In this document: one piece after another, positions 1 through 8,920 of the stretch
How the letters are laid out: every line of letters begins with the position of its first letter
Position numbering within the stretch: the first letter of the stretch is position 1
Origin: Mycolicibacterium parafortuitum
GTDB lineage: Bacteria > Actinomycetota > Actinomycetes > Mycobacteriales > Mycobacteriaceae
Assembly: GCF_002086815.1 (NCBI RefSeq)
Contig: NZ_MVID01000020.1
Span: 56,053 to 120,052 of the forward strand
DNA length: 64,000 nucleotides
Direction: 5' to 3'
Translations under genes and position numbers: made by a program
The notes under the pieces: model-generated
Told to the model about the DNA's origin: nothing
Seen by the model: the letters and a program-made list of their open reading frames with translations, nothing else
Databases searched by the model: none

Positions 1-255
1 CCGGCGCTGCTGTCCGGCGCCGGTCTGGCGTTCTCCCGGGCGATCGGTGAGTTCGGGTCGATCGTGCTGATCGGCGGCGCGATCCCCGGCAAGACCGAGG
101 TGTCGTCGCAGTGGATCCGCACGCTCATCGAGAACGACGACCCGGCCGGCGCCGCCGCGATCTCGATCGTGCTGCTGGCGATCTCGTTCGCGGTGCTGTT
201 CGTGTTGCGGTACCTCGGCGCCAAGGCCGCCAAGCGGGACGAGGCGGCGCGATGA
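1..255 (+). CDS. cysT: Sulfate ABC transporter permease CysT, C-terminal part (cut by window edge)
   Basis: This is the last 84 residues of an inner-membrane permease of the sulfate/thiosulfate importer; the 5' end lies outside the window. The visible part holds the end of the cytoplasmic EAA-type loop region (SRAIGEFGSIVLIGG) and a final hydrophobic helix (AISIVLLAISFAVLFVLRYL), followed by a basic tail. The stop codon overlaps the ATG of the next permease gene (ATGA), the usual sign of coupled translation of the two permease subunits. Identity as CysT rather than CysW rests on gene order cysT-cysW-cysA, as in M. tuberculosis, and on the longer CysW-like gene following. Confidence 0.9.
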   Translation, partial: PALLSGAGLAFSRAIGEFGSIVLIGGAIPGKTEVSSQWIRTLIENDDPAGAAAISIVLLAISFAVLFVLRYLGAKAAKRDEAAR

Positions 256-1070
256 CCCTGTCGCTGCCGACGAAGCTGATCCTGCGCGTCATCGCGCTGT
301 TCTACGTCACCGCGCTGCTGATCGTGCCGCTCGGCGCGATCCTGTGGCAGACGTTCGCGCCCGGTTTGGGCGCGTTCTGGGCCTCCATCACCACGCCGGC
401 CGCGCAGTCCGCGCTGTCGTTGTCGCTGCTGGTGGTGGCCATCGTGGTGCCGCTCAACGTGGTGTTCGGCGTGTCGACGGCGCTGGTGCTGGCGCGCCGC
501 AAGTTCCGCGGCAAGAACCTGCTGCAGGCCGCGATCGACCTGCCGTTCGCGGTGTCGCCCGTGGTGATCGGCGTCGCGCTGATCGCGCTGTGGGGGACCG
601 CGGGGCTGTTCGGGTTCGTCCAGAACGACTTCGGCGTCAAGATCATCTTCGGGTTCCCCGGCATCGTGCTGGCGAGCATCTTCGTGACGCTGCCGTTCGT
701 GATCCGCGAGGTCGAACCGGTGCTGCACGAACTCGGCACCGACCAGGAGGAGGCGTCGGCGACGCTCGGGGCCAACGCGTGGCAGACGTTCTGGCGCGTG
801 ACGTTGCCGTCCATCCGGTGGGGGCTGACCTACGGTGTCGTGCTGACCGTGGCCCGCACCCTCGGCGAGTTCGGCGCCGTGCTGGTGGTCTCGTCGAACC
901 TGCCCGGCCAGTCGCAGACGCTGACCCTGCTGGTGCACGACCGCTACACCCGCGGCGACGACTACGGCGCCTACACCATCTCGACGGTGCTGATGGCGGT
1001 CGCGGTGACTGTGCTCATCGCGCAGATCGTGTTCGACGCCCAACGTAAACGCGCCAGAGCCGAAGACTGA
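252..1070 (+). CDS. cysW: Sulfate ABC transporter permease CysW
   Basis: A 272-residue permease of the sulfate/thiosulfate ABC importer. Several hydrophobic helices are visible (residues about 11-35, 60-83, 97-120 and onwards). The cytoplasmic loop that docks on the ATPase is clear: EEASATLGANAWQTFWRVTLP, followed by TLGEFGAVLVVSSN. The start ATG at 252 was chosen because it overlaps the cysT stop and begins a typical short N-terminus before the first helix; longer upstream reading would run into cysT in another frame. Only 15 bases separate it from cysA, so cysT-cysW-cysA is one operon. The substrate-binding protein (subI) must lie upstream of the window or elsewhere. Confidence 0.92.
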   Translation: MTLSLPTKLILRVIALFYVTALLIVPLGAILWQTFAPGLGAFWASITTPAAQSALSLSLLVVAIVVPLNVVFGVSTALVLARRKFRGKNLLQAAIDLPFAVSPVVIGVALIALWGTAGLFGFVQNDFGVKIIFGFPGIVLASIFVTLPFVIREVEPVLHELGTDQEEASATLGANAWQTFWRVTLPSIRWGLTYGVVLTVARTLGEFGAVLVVSSNLPGQSQTLTLLVHDRYTRGDDYGAYTISTVLMAVAVTVLIAQIVFDAQRKRARAED

Positions 1071-1085
1071 GCAGGAGAGAGACTC

Positions 1086-2114
1086 ATGTCTGCCACCAAT
1101 GACATCGCGATCGAGGTCAAAGGCGCGAACAAGCGCTACGGGGAGTTCGCCGCACTCGACAACGTCGACTTCGTGGTCCCGAAGGGCTCACTGACCTCGT
1201 TGCTCGGCCCGAGCGGTTCGGGCAAGTCGACGCTGCTGCGCGCGATCGCCGGCCTCGATCAGCCCGACTCCGGCACCATCGTGATCAACGGTCGCGACGT
1301 GACCCACGAGCCGCCGCAGCGGCGCGGGATCGGGTTCGTGTTCCAGCACTACGCGGCGTTCAAGCACCTGACGGTGCGCGACAACGTCGCGTTCGGGCTC
1401 AAGATCCGCAAGAAGTCCAAGACCGAGATCAAGACCAAGGTCGACGATCTCCTCGAGATCGTCGGCCTCGGCGGGTTCAGGGACCGTTACCCGTCGCAGC
1501 TGTCGGGCGGTCAGCGCCAGCGCATGGCGCTGGCGCGCGCGTTGGCGATCGACCCCGAGGTGCTGCTGCTCGACGAGCCGTTCGGCGCGCTCGACGCCAA
1601 GGTGCGCGAGGACCTGCGGCTGTGGCTGCGGCGCCTGCATCACGAGGTGCACGTCACGACCGTGCTGGTGACCCATGACCAGGCCGAGGCGCTCGACGTG
1701 TCCGACCGGATCGCGGTGCTCAACAAAGGCCGCATCGAGCAGGTCGGATCCCCGACCCAGGTGTACGACCAGCCGGAGACCGAGTTCGTGCTCGGCTTCC
1801 TCGGCGCGGTATCCGCGCTCGACGGCGCGCTGGTGCGCCCGCACGACATCCGGGTCGGCCGCACCCCTGAGATGACGCTGGCCGCCGACGGGTCCGGGGT
1901 CGGCACCGCGGTGGTCGAGGCGACGATCGACCGGGTGGTGAAGCTGGGCTTCGAGGTGCGCGTCGAGCTGACCGATCCCGGCACAGGGGCGCCGTTCACC
2001 GCCCAGATCACCCGCGGTGACAGCGAGGCGCTCGGGCTCAAGGCGGGCGACACGGTGTACGTGCGGGCGACCCGGGTCCCACCGATCGCGCAGCGCGTCG
2101 GGGTCTCGGTCTGA
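1086..2114 (+). CDS. cysA: Sulfate ABC transporter ATP-binding protein CysA, copy 1
   Basis: A 342-residue ATPase that powers sulfate/thiosulfate import. Visible motifs: Walker A GPSGSGKST near residue 40, Q-loop VFQHYAAF, signature LSGGQRQRMALARAL, Walker B VLLLDEPFGALD and H-loop VLVTHDQAEALD. A C-terminal TOBE-like regulatory domain begins around VRPHDIRVGR. The length matches CysA proteins. The ATG at 1086 follows a good ribosome-binding site (AGGAGAGA). It lies 15 bases downstream of cysW. A second, very similar ATPase gene follows directly, so the transporter has two candidate ATPase subunits. Confidence 0.93.
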   Translation: MSATNDIAIEVKGANKRYGEFAALDNVDFVVPKGSLTSLLGPSGSGKSTLLRAIAGLDQPDSGTIVINGRDVTHEPPQRRGIGFVFQHYAAFKHLTVRDNVAFGLKIRKKSKTEIKTKVDDLLEIVGLGGFRDRYPSQLSGGQRQRMALARALAIDPEVLLLDEPFGALDAKVREDLRLWLRRLHHEVHVTTVLVTHDQAEALDVSDRIAVLNKGRIEQVGSPTQVYDQPETEFVLGFLGAVSALDGALVRPHDIRVGRTPEMTLAADGSGVGTAVVEATIDRVVKLGFEVRVELTDPGTGAPFTAQITRGDSEALGLKAGDTVYVRATRVPPIAQRVGVSV

Positions 2115-2161
2115 TCACCAACTACGCTGGTCGACCATCAGAACGAGGGGACAAGCACGCA

Positions 2162-3184
2162 ATGACTGATGCGATCGTCGTGCGCGGCGCCAATAAGCGC
2201 TTCGGTGACTTCGCGGCGCTGGACGACGTCGACTTCACCGTGCCGAAGGGCTCACTGACGTCGCTGCTGGGCCCGAGCGGTTCGGGCAAGTCGACGCTGC
2301 TGCGCGCGATCGCGGGCCTCGACGATCCCGACTCCGGCACCATCGTGATCAACGGCCGCGACGTGACGAACGTCCCGCCGCAGCGGCGGGGGATCGGGTT
2401 CGTGTTCCAGCACTACGCGGCGTTCAAGCACCTGACGGTGCGCGACAACGTCGCGTTCGGGCTCAAGATCCGCAAGAAGCCGAAGACCGAGATCAAGGAC
2501 AAGGTCGACAATCTGCTGGAAGTCGTTGGGCTGTCCGGCTTTCAGAACCGCTACCCGAACCAGCTCTCCGGCGGCCAGCGGCAGCGCATGGCGCTCGCGC
2601 GTGCGCTGGCCGTCGACCCCGAGGTGCTGCTGCTCGACGAGCCGTTCGGCGCGCTCGACGCGAAAGTCCGCGAGGACCTGCGGGCCTGGCTGCGCCGCCT
2701 GCACGACGAGGTGCACGTCACCACGGTGCTGGTGACCCATGATCAGTCCGAGGCGCTCGACATCTCCGACCGGATCGCGGTGCTGAACAAGGGCCGTATC
2801 GAGCAGGTCGGCTCGCCCAGTGAGGTGTACGACGCCCCGGCGAACGCGTTCGTGATGTCGTTTCTCGGTGCCGTGTCGTCGCTGAACGGAGTTCTGGTGC
2901 GGCCGCACGACATTCGCGTCGGCCGCAATCCCGACATGGCGATCGCGACCACCGACGACTCCATCCAGGCCACCGGGGTGACCCGCGCGGTGATCGACCG
3001 CGTCGTGATGCTCGGGTTCGAGGTGCGGGTCGAACTGATCAACGCCGCGACGCATACACCGTTCACCGCGCAGATCACGCGCGGTGACGCCGAGGCGCTC
3101 GGCCTCAAGGAAGGTGACACTGTCTACGTGCGCGCGACCCGGGTGCCGGAGCTGCCGGTCGACGGAGCCGTTGTCATCTCCTAG
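2162..3184 (+). CDS. Sulfate ABC transporter ATP-binding protein CysA, tandem copy 2
   Basis: A 340-residue paralogue of the preceding CysA with identical Walker A (GPSGSGKST), signature (LSGGQRQRMALARAL), Walker B (VLLLDEPFGALD) and H-loop regions. The ATPase domain is almost identical to copy 1, whereas the C-terminal TOBE-like part differs more (for example MAIATTDDSIQATGV against MTLAADGSGVGTAV). The reading frame is intact and all catalytic motifs are kept, so it looks functional, not decayed. The 47-base gap contains a possible -10 hexamer TACGCT (2123-2128) and a GAGGGG ribosome-binding site, so it may be transcribed separately. M. tuberculosis has a single cysA at this place, so the tandem copy probably arose by local duplication. 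Confidence 0.88.
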   Translation: MTDAIVVRGANKRFGDFAALDDVDFTVPKGSLTSLLGPSGSGKSTLLRAIAGLDDPDSGTIVINGRDVTNVPPQRRGIGFVFQHYAAFKHLTVRDNVAFGLKIRKKPKTEIKDKVDNLLEVVGLSGFQNRYPNQLSGGQRQRMALARALAVDPEVLLLDEPFGALDAKVREDLRAWLRRLHDEVHVTTVLVTHDQSEALDISDRIAVLNKGRIEQVGSPSEVYDAPANAFVMSFLGAVSSLNGVLVRPHDIRVGRNPDMAIATTDDSIQATGVTRAVIDRVVMLGFEVRVELINAATHTPFTAQITRGDAEALGLKEGDTVYVRATRVPELPVDGAVVIS

Positions 3185-3200
3185 TCGGGCCGTGCCCTGG

Positions 3201-4196
3201 TCAGGCCGCGGTCGGCAACAGGCGGTGCAGCAGGTCGGTCAGCGTGAGCAGTCCGCGTCCGGATGGACCCTCGACGACCACCAGATGGTTCCGCGTCTCC
3301 CGCATCGTCCGCAGCGCCTCGTAGACCGGCAGGCTTTCCGGCATGGTCAGCACGGGACGCATCAGCTGTCTCGCCGTTCCGACGCCGACGAGACTGTCCC
3401 GCACGTGAACCACGCCGACGATGGCTCCGCCGTCGTGGACGAGCAACCGCAGATGTCCGGTGTTCCGGGATGTTTCGCGGATCTGGTCCGCTGTGGCATC
3501 AGCGGGGACGTCGCTGGGCTCGGCGTCGTGCCGGACCACCTCGCCGACGGTCAGCGCTTCGAGATTCAGCGCGCTGGCCAGGTTCGCGTGATACTGCGCG
3601 TCCAGGGTGCCGGTTGCCGCCGAATGTTCGACCAGTTGCCGTAGCGCCTCGGGGTCCTGGCTGTCGGCGAGTTCGTCGACCGGTGTCACACCGACTCGGC
3701 GCAGACACCAGTTGGCCCCGTGGTTGAGCGCGCGCAGCAGCGGACGGGTCACGAACATGAAGCCCCGCATCGGCAATGCCAGCAGGGTGGCCGACCGTTC
3801 CGGGTGGGCGATCGCCCACGACTTCGGCGCCATCTCGCCGATCACCAGGTGCAGGAACGTCACGATCAGCAGAGCGAGGACGAAGCCGCCGGTGTCGGCC
3901 AGCCATGCCGGAGCGCCGAGGTCGCTGATCAGGGGTGTGATGGCGTGGTGCACAGCGGGTTTGGTGATGGCACCGAGTAGCAGGGTGCACACGGTGATAC
4001 CGAGCTGGGCCCCCGCGAGCAGTAGTGACAGCTCGCCGGCACTGCGCAGTGCCGCCCGGGCGGCCGCGCTCGTCGCGGCCGCATCCTCGAGCCGGTTGCG
4101 CCGTGCGGCGATCAACGCGAACTCCACCGCGACGAAGAACGCGCTCAACCCGATCAGCGCTGCGGTGATCGCGGCGATGACCCAAGGACTACTCAT
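3201..4196 (-). CDS. CNNM/DUF21 membrane protein with CBS region, short partner
   Basis: A 331-residue protein of the HCC/CNNM (CorC/TlyC-like) family, resembling Rv1841c/Rv1842c-type proteins of M. tuberculosis. Residues 1-190 form a DUF21-type membrane domain with hydrophobic helices and the family motifs LSLLLAGAQLGITVCTLLLG and LVIGEMAPKSWAIAHPE. The C-terminal half holds a CBS-pair region (VVHVRDSLVG, NHLVVVEGPSGRGLLTLTDLL). It lacks the additional CorC_HlyC domain present in its neighbour. The ATG overlaps the end of the upstream CNNM gene by 8 bases, so the two are co-translated and may form a heteromeric membrane unit. CNNM relatives are linked to magnesium/cobalt efflux; the substrate here is not known. 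Confidence 0.8.
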   Translation of the reverse strand: MSSPWVIAAITAALIGLSAFFVAVEFALIAARRNRLEDAAATSAAARAALRSAGELSLLLAGAQLGITVCTLLLGAITKPAVHHAITPLISDLGAPAWLADTGGFVLALLIVTFLHLVIGEMAPKSWAIAHPERSATLLALPMRGFMFVTRPLLRALNHGANWCLRRVGVTPVDELADSQDPEALRQLVEHSAATGTLDAQYHANLASALNLEALTVGEVVRHDAEPSDVPADATADQIRETSRNTGHLRLLVHDGGAIVGVVHVRDSLVGVGTARQLMRPVLTMPESLPVYEALRTMRETRNHLVVVEGPSGRGLLTLTDLLHRLLPTAA

Positions 4197-5556
4197 CGCC
4201 GGCCTCGCTGTCTGTGCGTGCGGTGACGAAGACCGTTGCGGGGACCCGGCGTTCGATCGACCGAACCTCGACAGACAGTCTCCTCGTCGGCGGTGTGCCG
4301 TCGTGGATCAGGTCGGCAGGATCGCCCGGTAGGTCCACGACGATCTGGTCGCCCACGGCGGGCAGCCCGACGGCGTGGGCGATCACCATCCCGGCGACGG
4401 TCTCGTAGTCACCGGGCGGCAGTGTCAGGTCGAGGATGCGCTCCGCCTCGTCGAGCGGAAGGTCGCCGGCGAGCAACCAGCCGTCGGCTTCGGCGACGGC
4501 GTCGGCTTCGGTGTCGGCGTCGTGTTCGTCGTCGATCTCGCCGACGAGCTCTTCGGCGAGATCCTCGAGAGTCACGATGCCTGCGAAACCTCCGTATTCG
4601 TCGATGACGATCGCCATCTCGTCGTCACCGCGTTCCAGCTCCCGCATCACGTTCGGTAGCGGCAACGTCTCGGGCACGACCACCGCGGGCCGGCAGCGCT
4701 CCCCGGCGCGGTCGGTGGGCCGCACCTCGCCGAGCAGGTCGTGCAGGTGGATGATGCCGACCACGTCGTCCGAATCCGACCCCGTCACCGGGTAGCGGGT
4801 GTGGCCGGTGGCCATGCGGCGCAGGACGGCGTCCAGCGGCTCGTCGGCCGGGATCGCGTCCACCCGGGAACGCGGGATCATCGCGTGTTCGGCGGTGCTG
4901 GTGGGGAAGTCGAGAATCCTGTCGAGCAGCGCGGACAGTTCGCGCGGAATCTCGCCTGTCGCGCGCGATGCCGCGACGATGTGCTCGAGGTCGCGCGGGG
5001 TGGCCGAGTGCTCGACGTCGTGCACCGGCTCGATGCGTAGCGCGCGCAGCAGCAGATTCGACGACTGATCGAACAACCAGATGAGCCAGCCGAACAGCTT
5101 GAGGTAGACGGTGGTGGACATCGCGAGCCGGCGGGCCAGCGGTTCGGGACGCGCGATGGCGAGGTTCTTCGGAAAGAGCTCGCCGAACAGCATCTGCACC
5201 ACGGTCGACACCCCGATGGCGACGAGCCCGCCGATGCCCACGGCGACGGCGGTCGGGATGCCCGTCCCGCCGAGCACGGTTTCGAAACCGCGGCCGATCA
5301 GCGGTTCGGCGACGTAGCCGACCAACAGTCCGGTGACGGTGATGCCGAGCTGGGCGCCCGAGAGCATGAAGGAGGTTCGCCGGGTGACGGTCAGGGCGCG
5401 TCCGGCAGCCGCGTCACCGCTTTCGGCGCGTGCCTTCAGACGGGACCGGTCCACCGCCATGTACGCGAATTCCTGCGCGACGAAATAGCCGGTCAGGGCG
5501 GTGATGAGCAGTACGACGACAAAGCCGACGAGAATCCCGAGAACGGCGGTCAGCAT
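4189..5556 (-). CDS. CNNM/CorC family membrane protein with CBS pair and CorC_HlyC domain
   Basis: A 455-residue HCC/CNNM family protein. It has an N-terminal DUF21 membrane domain (helices near residues 4-28, 60-85, 95-125; motif SFMLSGAQLGITVTGLLVGY and FGELFPKNLAIARPEP). A CBS pair follows (RYPVTGSDSDDVVGIIHLHDL; EMAIVIDEYGGFAGIVTLEDL), then a C-terminal CorC_HlyC-type domain from about residue 345. It starts at the ATG of 5556, downstream of a candidate promoter, and overlaps the second CNNM gene by 8 bases. Family knowledge suggests divalent cation transport or envelope maintenance; the sequence alone does not settle which. In M. tuberculosis the comparable pair sits elsewhere in the genome. 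Confidence 0.82.
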   Translation of the reverse strand: MLTAVLGILVGFVVVLLITALTGYFVAQEFAYMAVDRSRLKARAESGDAAAGRALTVTRRTSFMLSGAQLGITVTGLLVGYVAEPLIGRGFETVLGGTGIPTAVAVGIGGLVAIGVSTVVQMLFGELFPKNLAIARPEPLARRLAMSTTVYLKLFGWLIWLFDQSSNLLLRALRIEPVHDVEHSATPRDLEHIVAASRATGEIPRELSALLDRILDFPTSTAEHAMIPRSRVDAIPADEPLDAVLRRMATGHTRYPVTGSDSDDVVGIIHLHDLLGEVRPTDRAGERCRPAVVVPETLPLPNVMRELERGDDEMAIVIDEYGGFAGIVTLEDLAEELVGEIDDEHDADTEADAVAEADGWLLAGDLPLDEAERILDLTLPPGDYETVAGMVIAHAVGLPAVGDQIVVDLPGDPADLIHDGTPPTRRLSVEVRSIERRVPATVFVTARTDSEAGDE

Positions 5557-5601
5557 GCGACCGCCTTGGGTCTATGAGGTTGCATCAAGTCCTTGCTCGC
5601 G

Positions 5602-5624
5602 TGAGGGTTGCGTCCCTCAATATA
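5602..5624 (-). promoter_or_regulatory. Candidate promoter and 5'-UTR hairpin for the CNNM gene pair
   Basis: On the minus strand a TATATT -10-like hexamer lies at 5624-5619, about 60 bases before the ATG at 5556. Immediately downstream is a perfect 6-bp inverted repeat, TGAGGG ACGCAA CCCTCA (5619-5602), that would form a hairpin at or near the transcript start. No -35 element is obvious. The site is an inference from pattern and position. Confidence 0.35.
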
Positions 5625-5655
5625 CCGATTCCGTGTCGCCGGCGGCTGCGACGAG

Positions 5656-6384
5656 TCAGGCCGCCGCGCGCAGCGCCAGCGCCGCGTCGTAGCGATCCAG
5701 CACCGTCTCGGCCACCTGGCGGTGCGCGCCGAGCGGCGCGGACATCGGGATGCCTTGTGTACCGGCGAATTCCGCGACACGGTCGGTGATCCGGCCGTGC
5801 GCGAGGAACCACGGCGCGATGACGAGGCGGGTGGCCCCGCGAGCGCGCAGTTCGGCGGCGGCGTCGGCCAACGAGGGCTGCGGGCCGGTGGCGAACGCGG
5901 TCGTCGCCGCCCACCGGGTGGTCAGGGTGAGTTCGCGCGCGACGGTCGCGGTGCGGGCGTTCGCCTGCGGCCGGGACGATCCGACCGCTGTCACCAGCAC
6001 CCCGACGCTCGGGTCCAGCCGGGACACCCCGGCGTGTTCCAGCCGCTGCCGCAGCACGTGGATCAGCCGGTCGTCCTCACCGAGCACGGCCGCGGTGCGG
6101 ACATCGGCGCCGGACTCGGCGATCATCGCCGGGATGTCGACCCGGGCGTGATAGGCGTCGGCCAACAGCAGCGGGACCACGACGCCACGCTCGTGCCCCA
6201 GGGTGGCCAGCACATCGCGCAGATTCGGGGAGTTCTGCTCGCAGAACGCGATTCGCGCGTCGAGGCCGGGCCGCAGCCGGCGGATGCATTCGACGATCGC
6301 GCGTGCGGTCGCGGCCGACCGCGGGTCGGCGCTGCCGTGTGCGGTAAGAACCAGCGGGGGGTGGGTGGGAAGTGATCCCGTCAC
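5656..6384 (-). CDS. che1: Sirohydrochlorin ferrochelatase-like protein (CbiX type)
   Basis: A 242-residue protein with two CbiX-like chelatase halves: LVLTAHGSADPRS near the N-terminus and VLVTAVGSSRPQAN / LVIAPWFLAHGRI in the second half. Such enzymes insert Fe(II) into sirohydrochlorin to make siroheme, the cofactor of the sulfite reductase encoded upstream, so the operon makes enzyme and cofactor together. The start is taken as GTG at 6384, which overlaps the cysH stop (GTGA); longer upstream reading would overlap cysH in a different frame. It corresponds to Rv2393 (che1). The active-site histidine of HGS is present; the second half lacks an equivalent HG motif at the same place but has AHGR later. 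Confidence 0.85.
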   Translation of the reverse strand: MTGSLPTHPPLVLTAHGSADPRSAATARAIVECIRRLRPGLDARIAFCEQNSPNLRDVLATLGHERGVVVPLLLADAYHARVDIPAMIAESGADVRTAAVLGEDDRLIHVLRQRLEHAGVSRLDPSVGVLVTAVGSSRPQANARTATVARELTLTTRWAATTAFATGPQPSLADAAAELRARGATRLVIAPWFLAHGRITDRVAEFAGTQGIPMSAPLGAHRQVAETVLDRYDAALALRAAA

Positions 6385-7088
6385 GAGGCGTGCAGCCCGC
6401 ATTCCGTCTTGGACTGACCCGCCCAGCGGCCGCTGCGCGGATCGGCACCCTCGACCGGCTTGTTGGTGCACGGCGCGCACCCGATCGACGGATAACCCTC
6501 GTCGACAAGGGGATTGACCAGGATGCCGTTGGCATCGATGTAGTTCTGCATGTCCTCGTCGGTCCACGCCGCCAGCGGGTTGATCTTCACCAGCCCGAAA
6601 GCCTTGTCCCAGCTGATCAGCGGCGCATTGGCGCGCGTCGGCGCCTCGACCCGGCGGATGCCCGTCACCCAGGCCGAATAGCCCTGCAGCGCCTTCGTCA
6701 GCGGCTCCACCTTGCGCAGCCGGCAGCATTCGTTGGCGTTGCGTTCGAACAGGTTCTTGCCCAGCAGCGCGTCCTGTTCGGCGACGGTGCGCTCGGGGCG
6801 CACGTTGACGACGTTGACGTCGTAGACCGCCTCGACCGCGTCGCGGGTGCCGATCGTCTCGACGAAGTGGTAGCCGGTGTCGAGGAACAACACGTCCACG
6901 CCCGGGCGCACCTTCGCGGCCAGATCCACCAGCACCGCGTCCTGCATGTTCGACGCCACGATGTAGTTGCCGCCGAAGTGCCGGTCGGTCCAGGCCAGCA
7001 GTTCGTCTGCCGAGGCGTTCGGCCCGAGTTCGGCCGCGCCGCGTTCGGCGAGCGCCTGCAGATCGGTCTCGCTCATCGTCTCAGTCAT
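6381..7088 (-). CDS. cysH: Adenylylsulfate (APS) reductase CysH
   Basis: A 235-residue cytoplasmic enzyme that reduces adenylylsulfate to sulfite using thioredoxin. The adenosine-phosphosulfate binding part has VASNMQDAVLVD and FLDTGYHFVET. The paired cysteines of the APS-reductase type [4Fe-4S] cluster are present (NECCRLRKVEPL and SIGCAPCTNKP), and the catalytic ECGLH motif is at the extreme C-terminus. The two double-cysteine sites argue for APS rather than PAPS as substrate, as established for mycobacterial CysH. It lies between nirA (36 bases upstream) and che1 (overlapping), so sulfate activation product, sulfite and siroheme steps are in one operon. Confidence 0.95.
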   Translation of the reverse strand: MTETMSETDLQALAERGAAELGPNASADELLAWTDRHFGGNYIVASNMQDAVLVDLAAKVRPGVDVLFLDTGYHFVETIGTRDAVEAVYDVNVVNVRPERTVAEQDALLGKNLFERNANECCRLRKVEPLTKALQGYSAWVTGIRRVEAPTRANAPLISWDKAFGLVKINPLAAWTDEDMQNYIDANGILVNPLVDEGYPSIGCAPCTNKPVEGADPRSGRWAGQSKTECGLHAS

Positions 7089-7123
7089 TCCGTCACCTCA
7101 GCTTCCGCTCTTCGCGCGAGCGC

Positions 7124-8806
7124 TCATCGAAGGTCCGCCTCGTCGGCGCGCAGCGCCCACGTAGCGAAACGCTCGCCCTGCTCTCGTTGTTTCACGAAGT
7201 TGCGGACAACCCGTTCGATGTAGTCACCGAGCTCGGTGGCAACCACCTTGTGCTGACGCAGTTTGCGCCCGAAACCGCTGTCCAGGCCCAGGCTGCCGCC
7301 AAGATGCACCTGGAATCCCTCTTCGGGCCCGTTGCCGTCGTCCACCATCTGGCCCTTGAAGCCGATGTCGGCGACCTGGATCCGGGCGCACGAGTTCGGG
7401 CAGCCGTTGATGTTGATCGTGACCGGCACGTCGAGCTGGGCGTTGATGTCTTCGAGTCGCTTCTCCAGCTCGGGCACCAGCACCTGGGAGCGGCTGCGGG
7501 TCTCGGCGAAGCTCAGCTTGCAGAACTCGATGCCGGTGCACGCCATCAGATTGCGCCGCCAGTGTGACGGGCTAGACGGAAGCCCCAGCGCATCCAGGCC
7601 GGCGCGCAGCTCGTCGAGCTTCTCGTCGGGGACGTCGAGGATGATCAGCTTCTGATACGGGGTGAACCGGATCCGGTCGCTGCCCGCGGCCTCGGCCAGA
7701 TCGGCGACCTTGGTCAGGATCGTGCCCGACACGCGGCCGGCGATCGGCGAGACGCCGACGGCGTTGAGGCCGTTCTTGAGCTTCTGCACGCCGACGTGGT
7801 CGATGGGGCGGGTCACCGGCTCCGGCGCCGGACCGTCGATGAGCGGGCGCTTCAGGTACTCGGTCTCCAGAACTTCGCGGAACTTCTGAACGCCCCAGTC
7901 CTTGATCAGGAACTTCAGCCGGGCCTTGGAGCGCAGCCGCCGGTAGCCGTAGTCGCGGAAGACGCTGACCACGCCCTCCCACACGTCGGGCACCTCGTCG
8001 AGCGGCACCCAGGCGCCGACCCGCTGGCCCAGCATCGGGTTGGTCGACAGCCCGCCGCCGACCCACAGGTCAAAGCCGGGGCCGTGCTCGGGGTGGTTCA
8101 CGCCGATGAACGCGACGTCGTTGACCTCGTGCACGACGTCCTGCAGCCCCGAGATCGCGGTCTTGAACTTGCGCGGCAGGTTGGAGTACTCCTTCTTGCC
8201 GATGTAACGCTTGACGATCTCGTTGACCGCGGGCGTGCCGTCGATCACCTCGTCGAGCGATTCACCGGCCAGCGGAGAGCCGAGCACCACGCGGGGGCAG
8301 TCGCCGCACGCCTCGGTGGTCTGCAGACCGACCTCGTCGAGGCGACGCCAGATCTCGGGCATGTCCTTGACGTCGATCCAGTGGTACTGGACGTTCTGCC
8401 GGTCGGAGATGTCGGCGGTGTCGCGGGCGAACTCGGTCGAGATCTGGCCCAACGTGCGCAGCGCGGCGGCTGTCAGCGCACCGCCGTCGCTGCGGACCCG
8501 CAGCATGAAGTACTCGTCTTCGAGCATGTCGGTGTTGTCGTCACCGGTCCAGGTGCCGTCATAGCCCGGCTTGCGCTGCGTGTAGAGCCCCCACCAGCGG
8601 AACCGGCCGCGCAGATCGCCCTTGTCGATGCTGTCGAAGCCGTTCTTGGCGTAGATGTTCTCGATGCGCTCCCGCACGTTGAGCGGGTTGTCGTCCTTCT
8701 TGGACTGCTCGTTGGGATTGAGCGGTTCGCGGTAGCCGAGCGCCCACTGGCCTTCACCGCGGGGACGCTTGGCGGGCTTGGCGGGCTTGTTCTGTGCTGT
8801 GGTCAT
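7124..8806 (-). CDS. nirA: Ferredoxin-dependent sulfite reductase NirA
   Basis: A 560-residue siroheme and [4Fe-4S] enzyme that reduces sulfite to sulfide. The cluster ligands are visible as the family's Cys-x5-Cys (CTGIEFC) and Cys-x3-Cys (CPNSC) motifs. Siroheme-binding basic residues are found in the two repeated half-domains. The N-terminal YFMLRVRSDGG and later EACGDCPRVVLG regions hold the tyrosine and cysteine that are near the siroheme in M. tuberculosis NirA. The ATG at 8806 is preceded by AGGAG at a spacing of 8 bases (8819-8815). It is the first large gene of the nirA-cysH-che1 operon and follows a cysteine-rich leader ORF likely to regulate it. Confidence 0.95.
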   Translation of the reverse strand: MTTAQNKPAKPAKRPRGEGQWALGYREPLNPNEQSKKDDNPLNVRERIENIYAKNGFDSIDKGDLRGRFRWWGLYTQRKPGYDGTWTGDDNTDMLEDEYFMLRVRSDGGALTAAALRTLGQISTEFARDTADISDRQNVQYHWIDVKDMPEIWRRLDEVGLQTTEACGDCPRVVLGSPLAGESLDEVIDGTPAVNEIVKRYIGKKEYSNLPRKFKTAISGLQDVVHEVNDVAFIGVNHPEHGPGFDLWVGGGLSTNPMLGQRVGAWVPLDEVPDVWEGVVSVFRDYGYRRLRSKARLKFLIKDWGVQKFREVLETEYLKRPLIDGPAPEPVTRPIDHVGVQKLKNGLNAVGVSPIAGRVSGTILTKVADLAEAAGSDRIRFTPYQKLIILDVPDEKLDELRAGLDALGLPSSPSHWRRNLMACTGIEFCKLSFAETRSRSQVLVPELEKRLEDINAQLDVPVTININGCPNSCARIQVADIGFKGQMVDDGNGPEEGFQVHLGGSLGLDSGFGRKLRQHKVVATELGDYIERVVRNFVKQREQGERFATWALRADEADLR

Positions 8807-8920
8807 GAGGCGGGCTCCTGGTCGGAACCGGCGTTCAGATCGCGCTTCGTACCGGAGGGCTGTCCGGCGGCGCAGATCCGGCGGCCAGCAGGGTTTATCG
8901 GGGCTGGGTCAGGTCTGGCG

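Noticed and set aside
6385..6729. N-terminal extension of the sirohydrochlorin chelatase over cysH
   Set aside because: It overlaps cysH fully in another frame; the GTG at 6384 gives a normal CbiX start.
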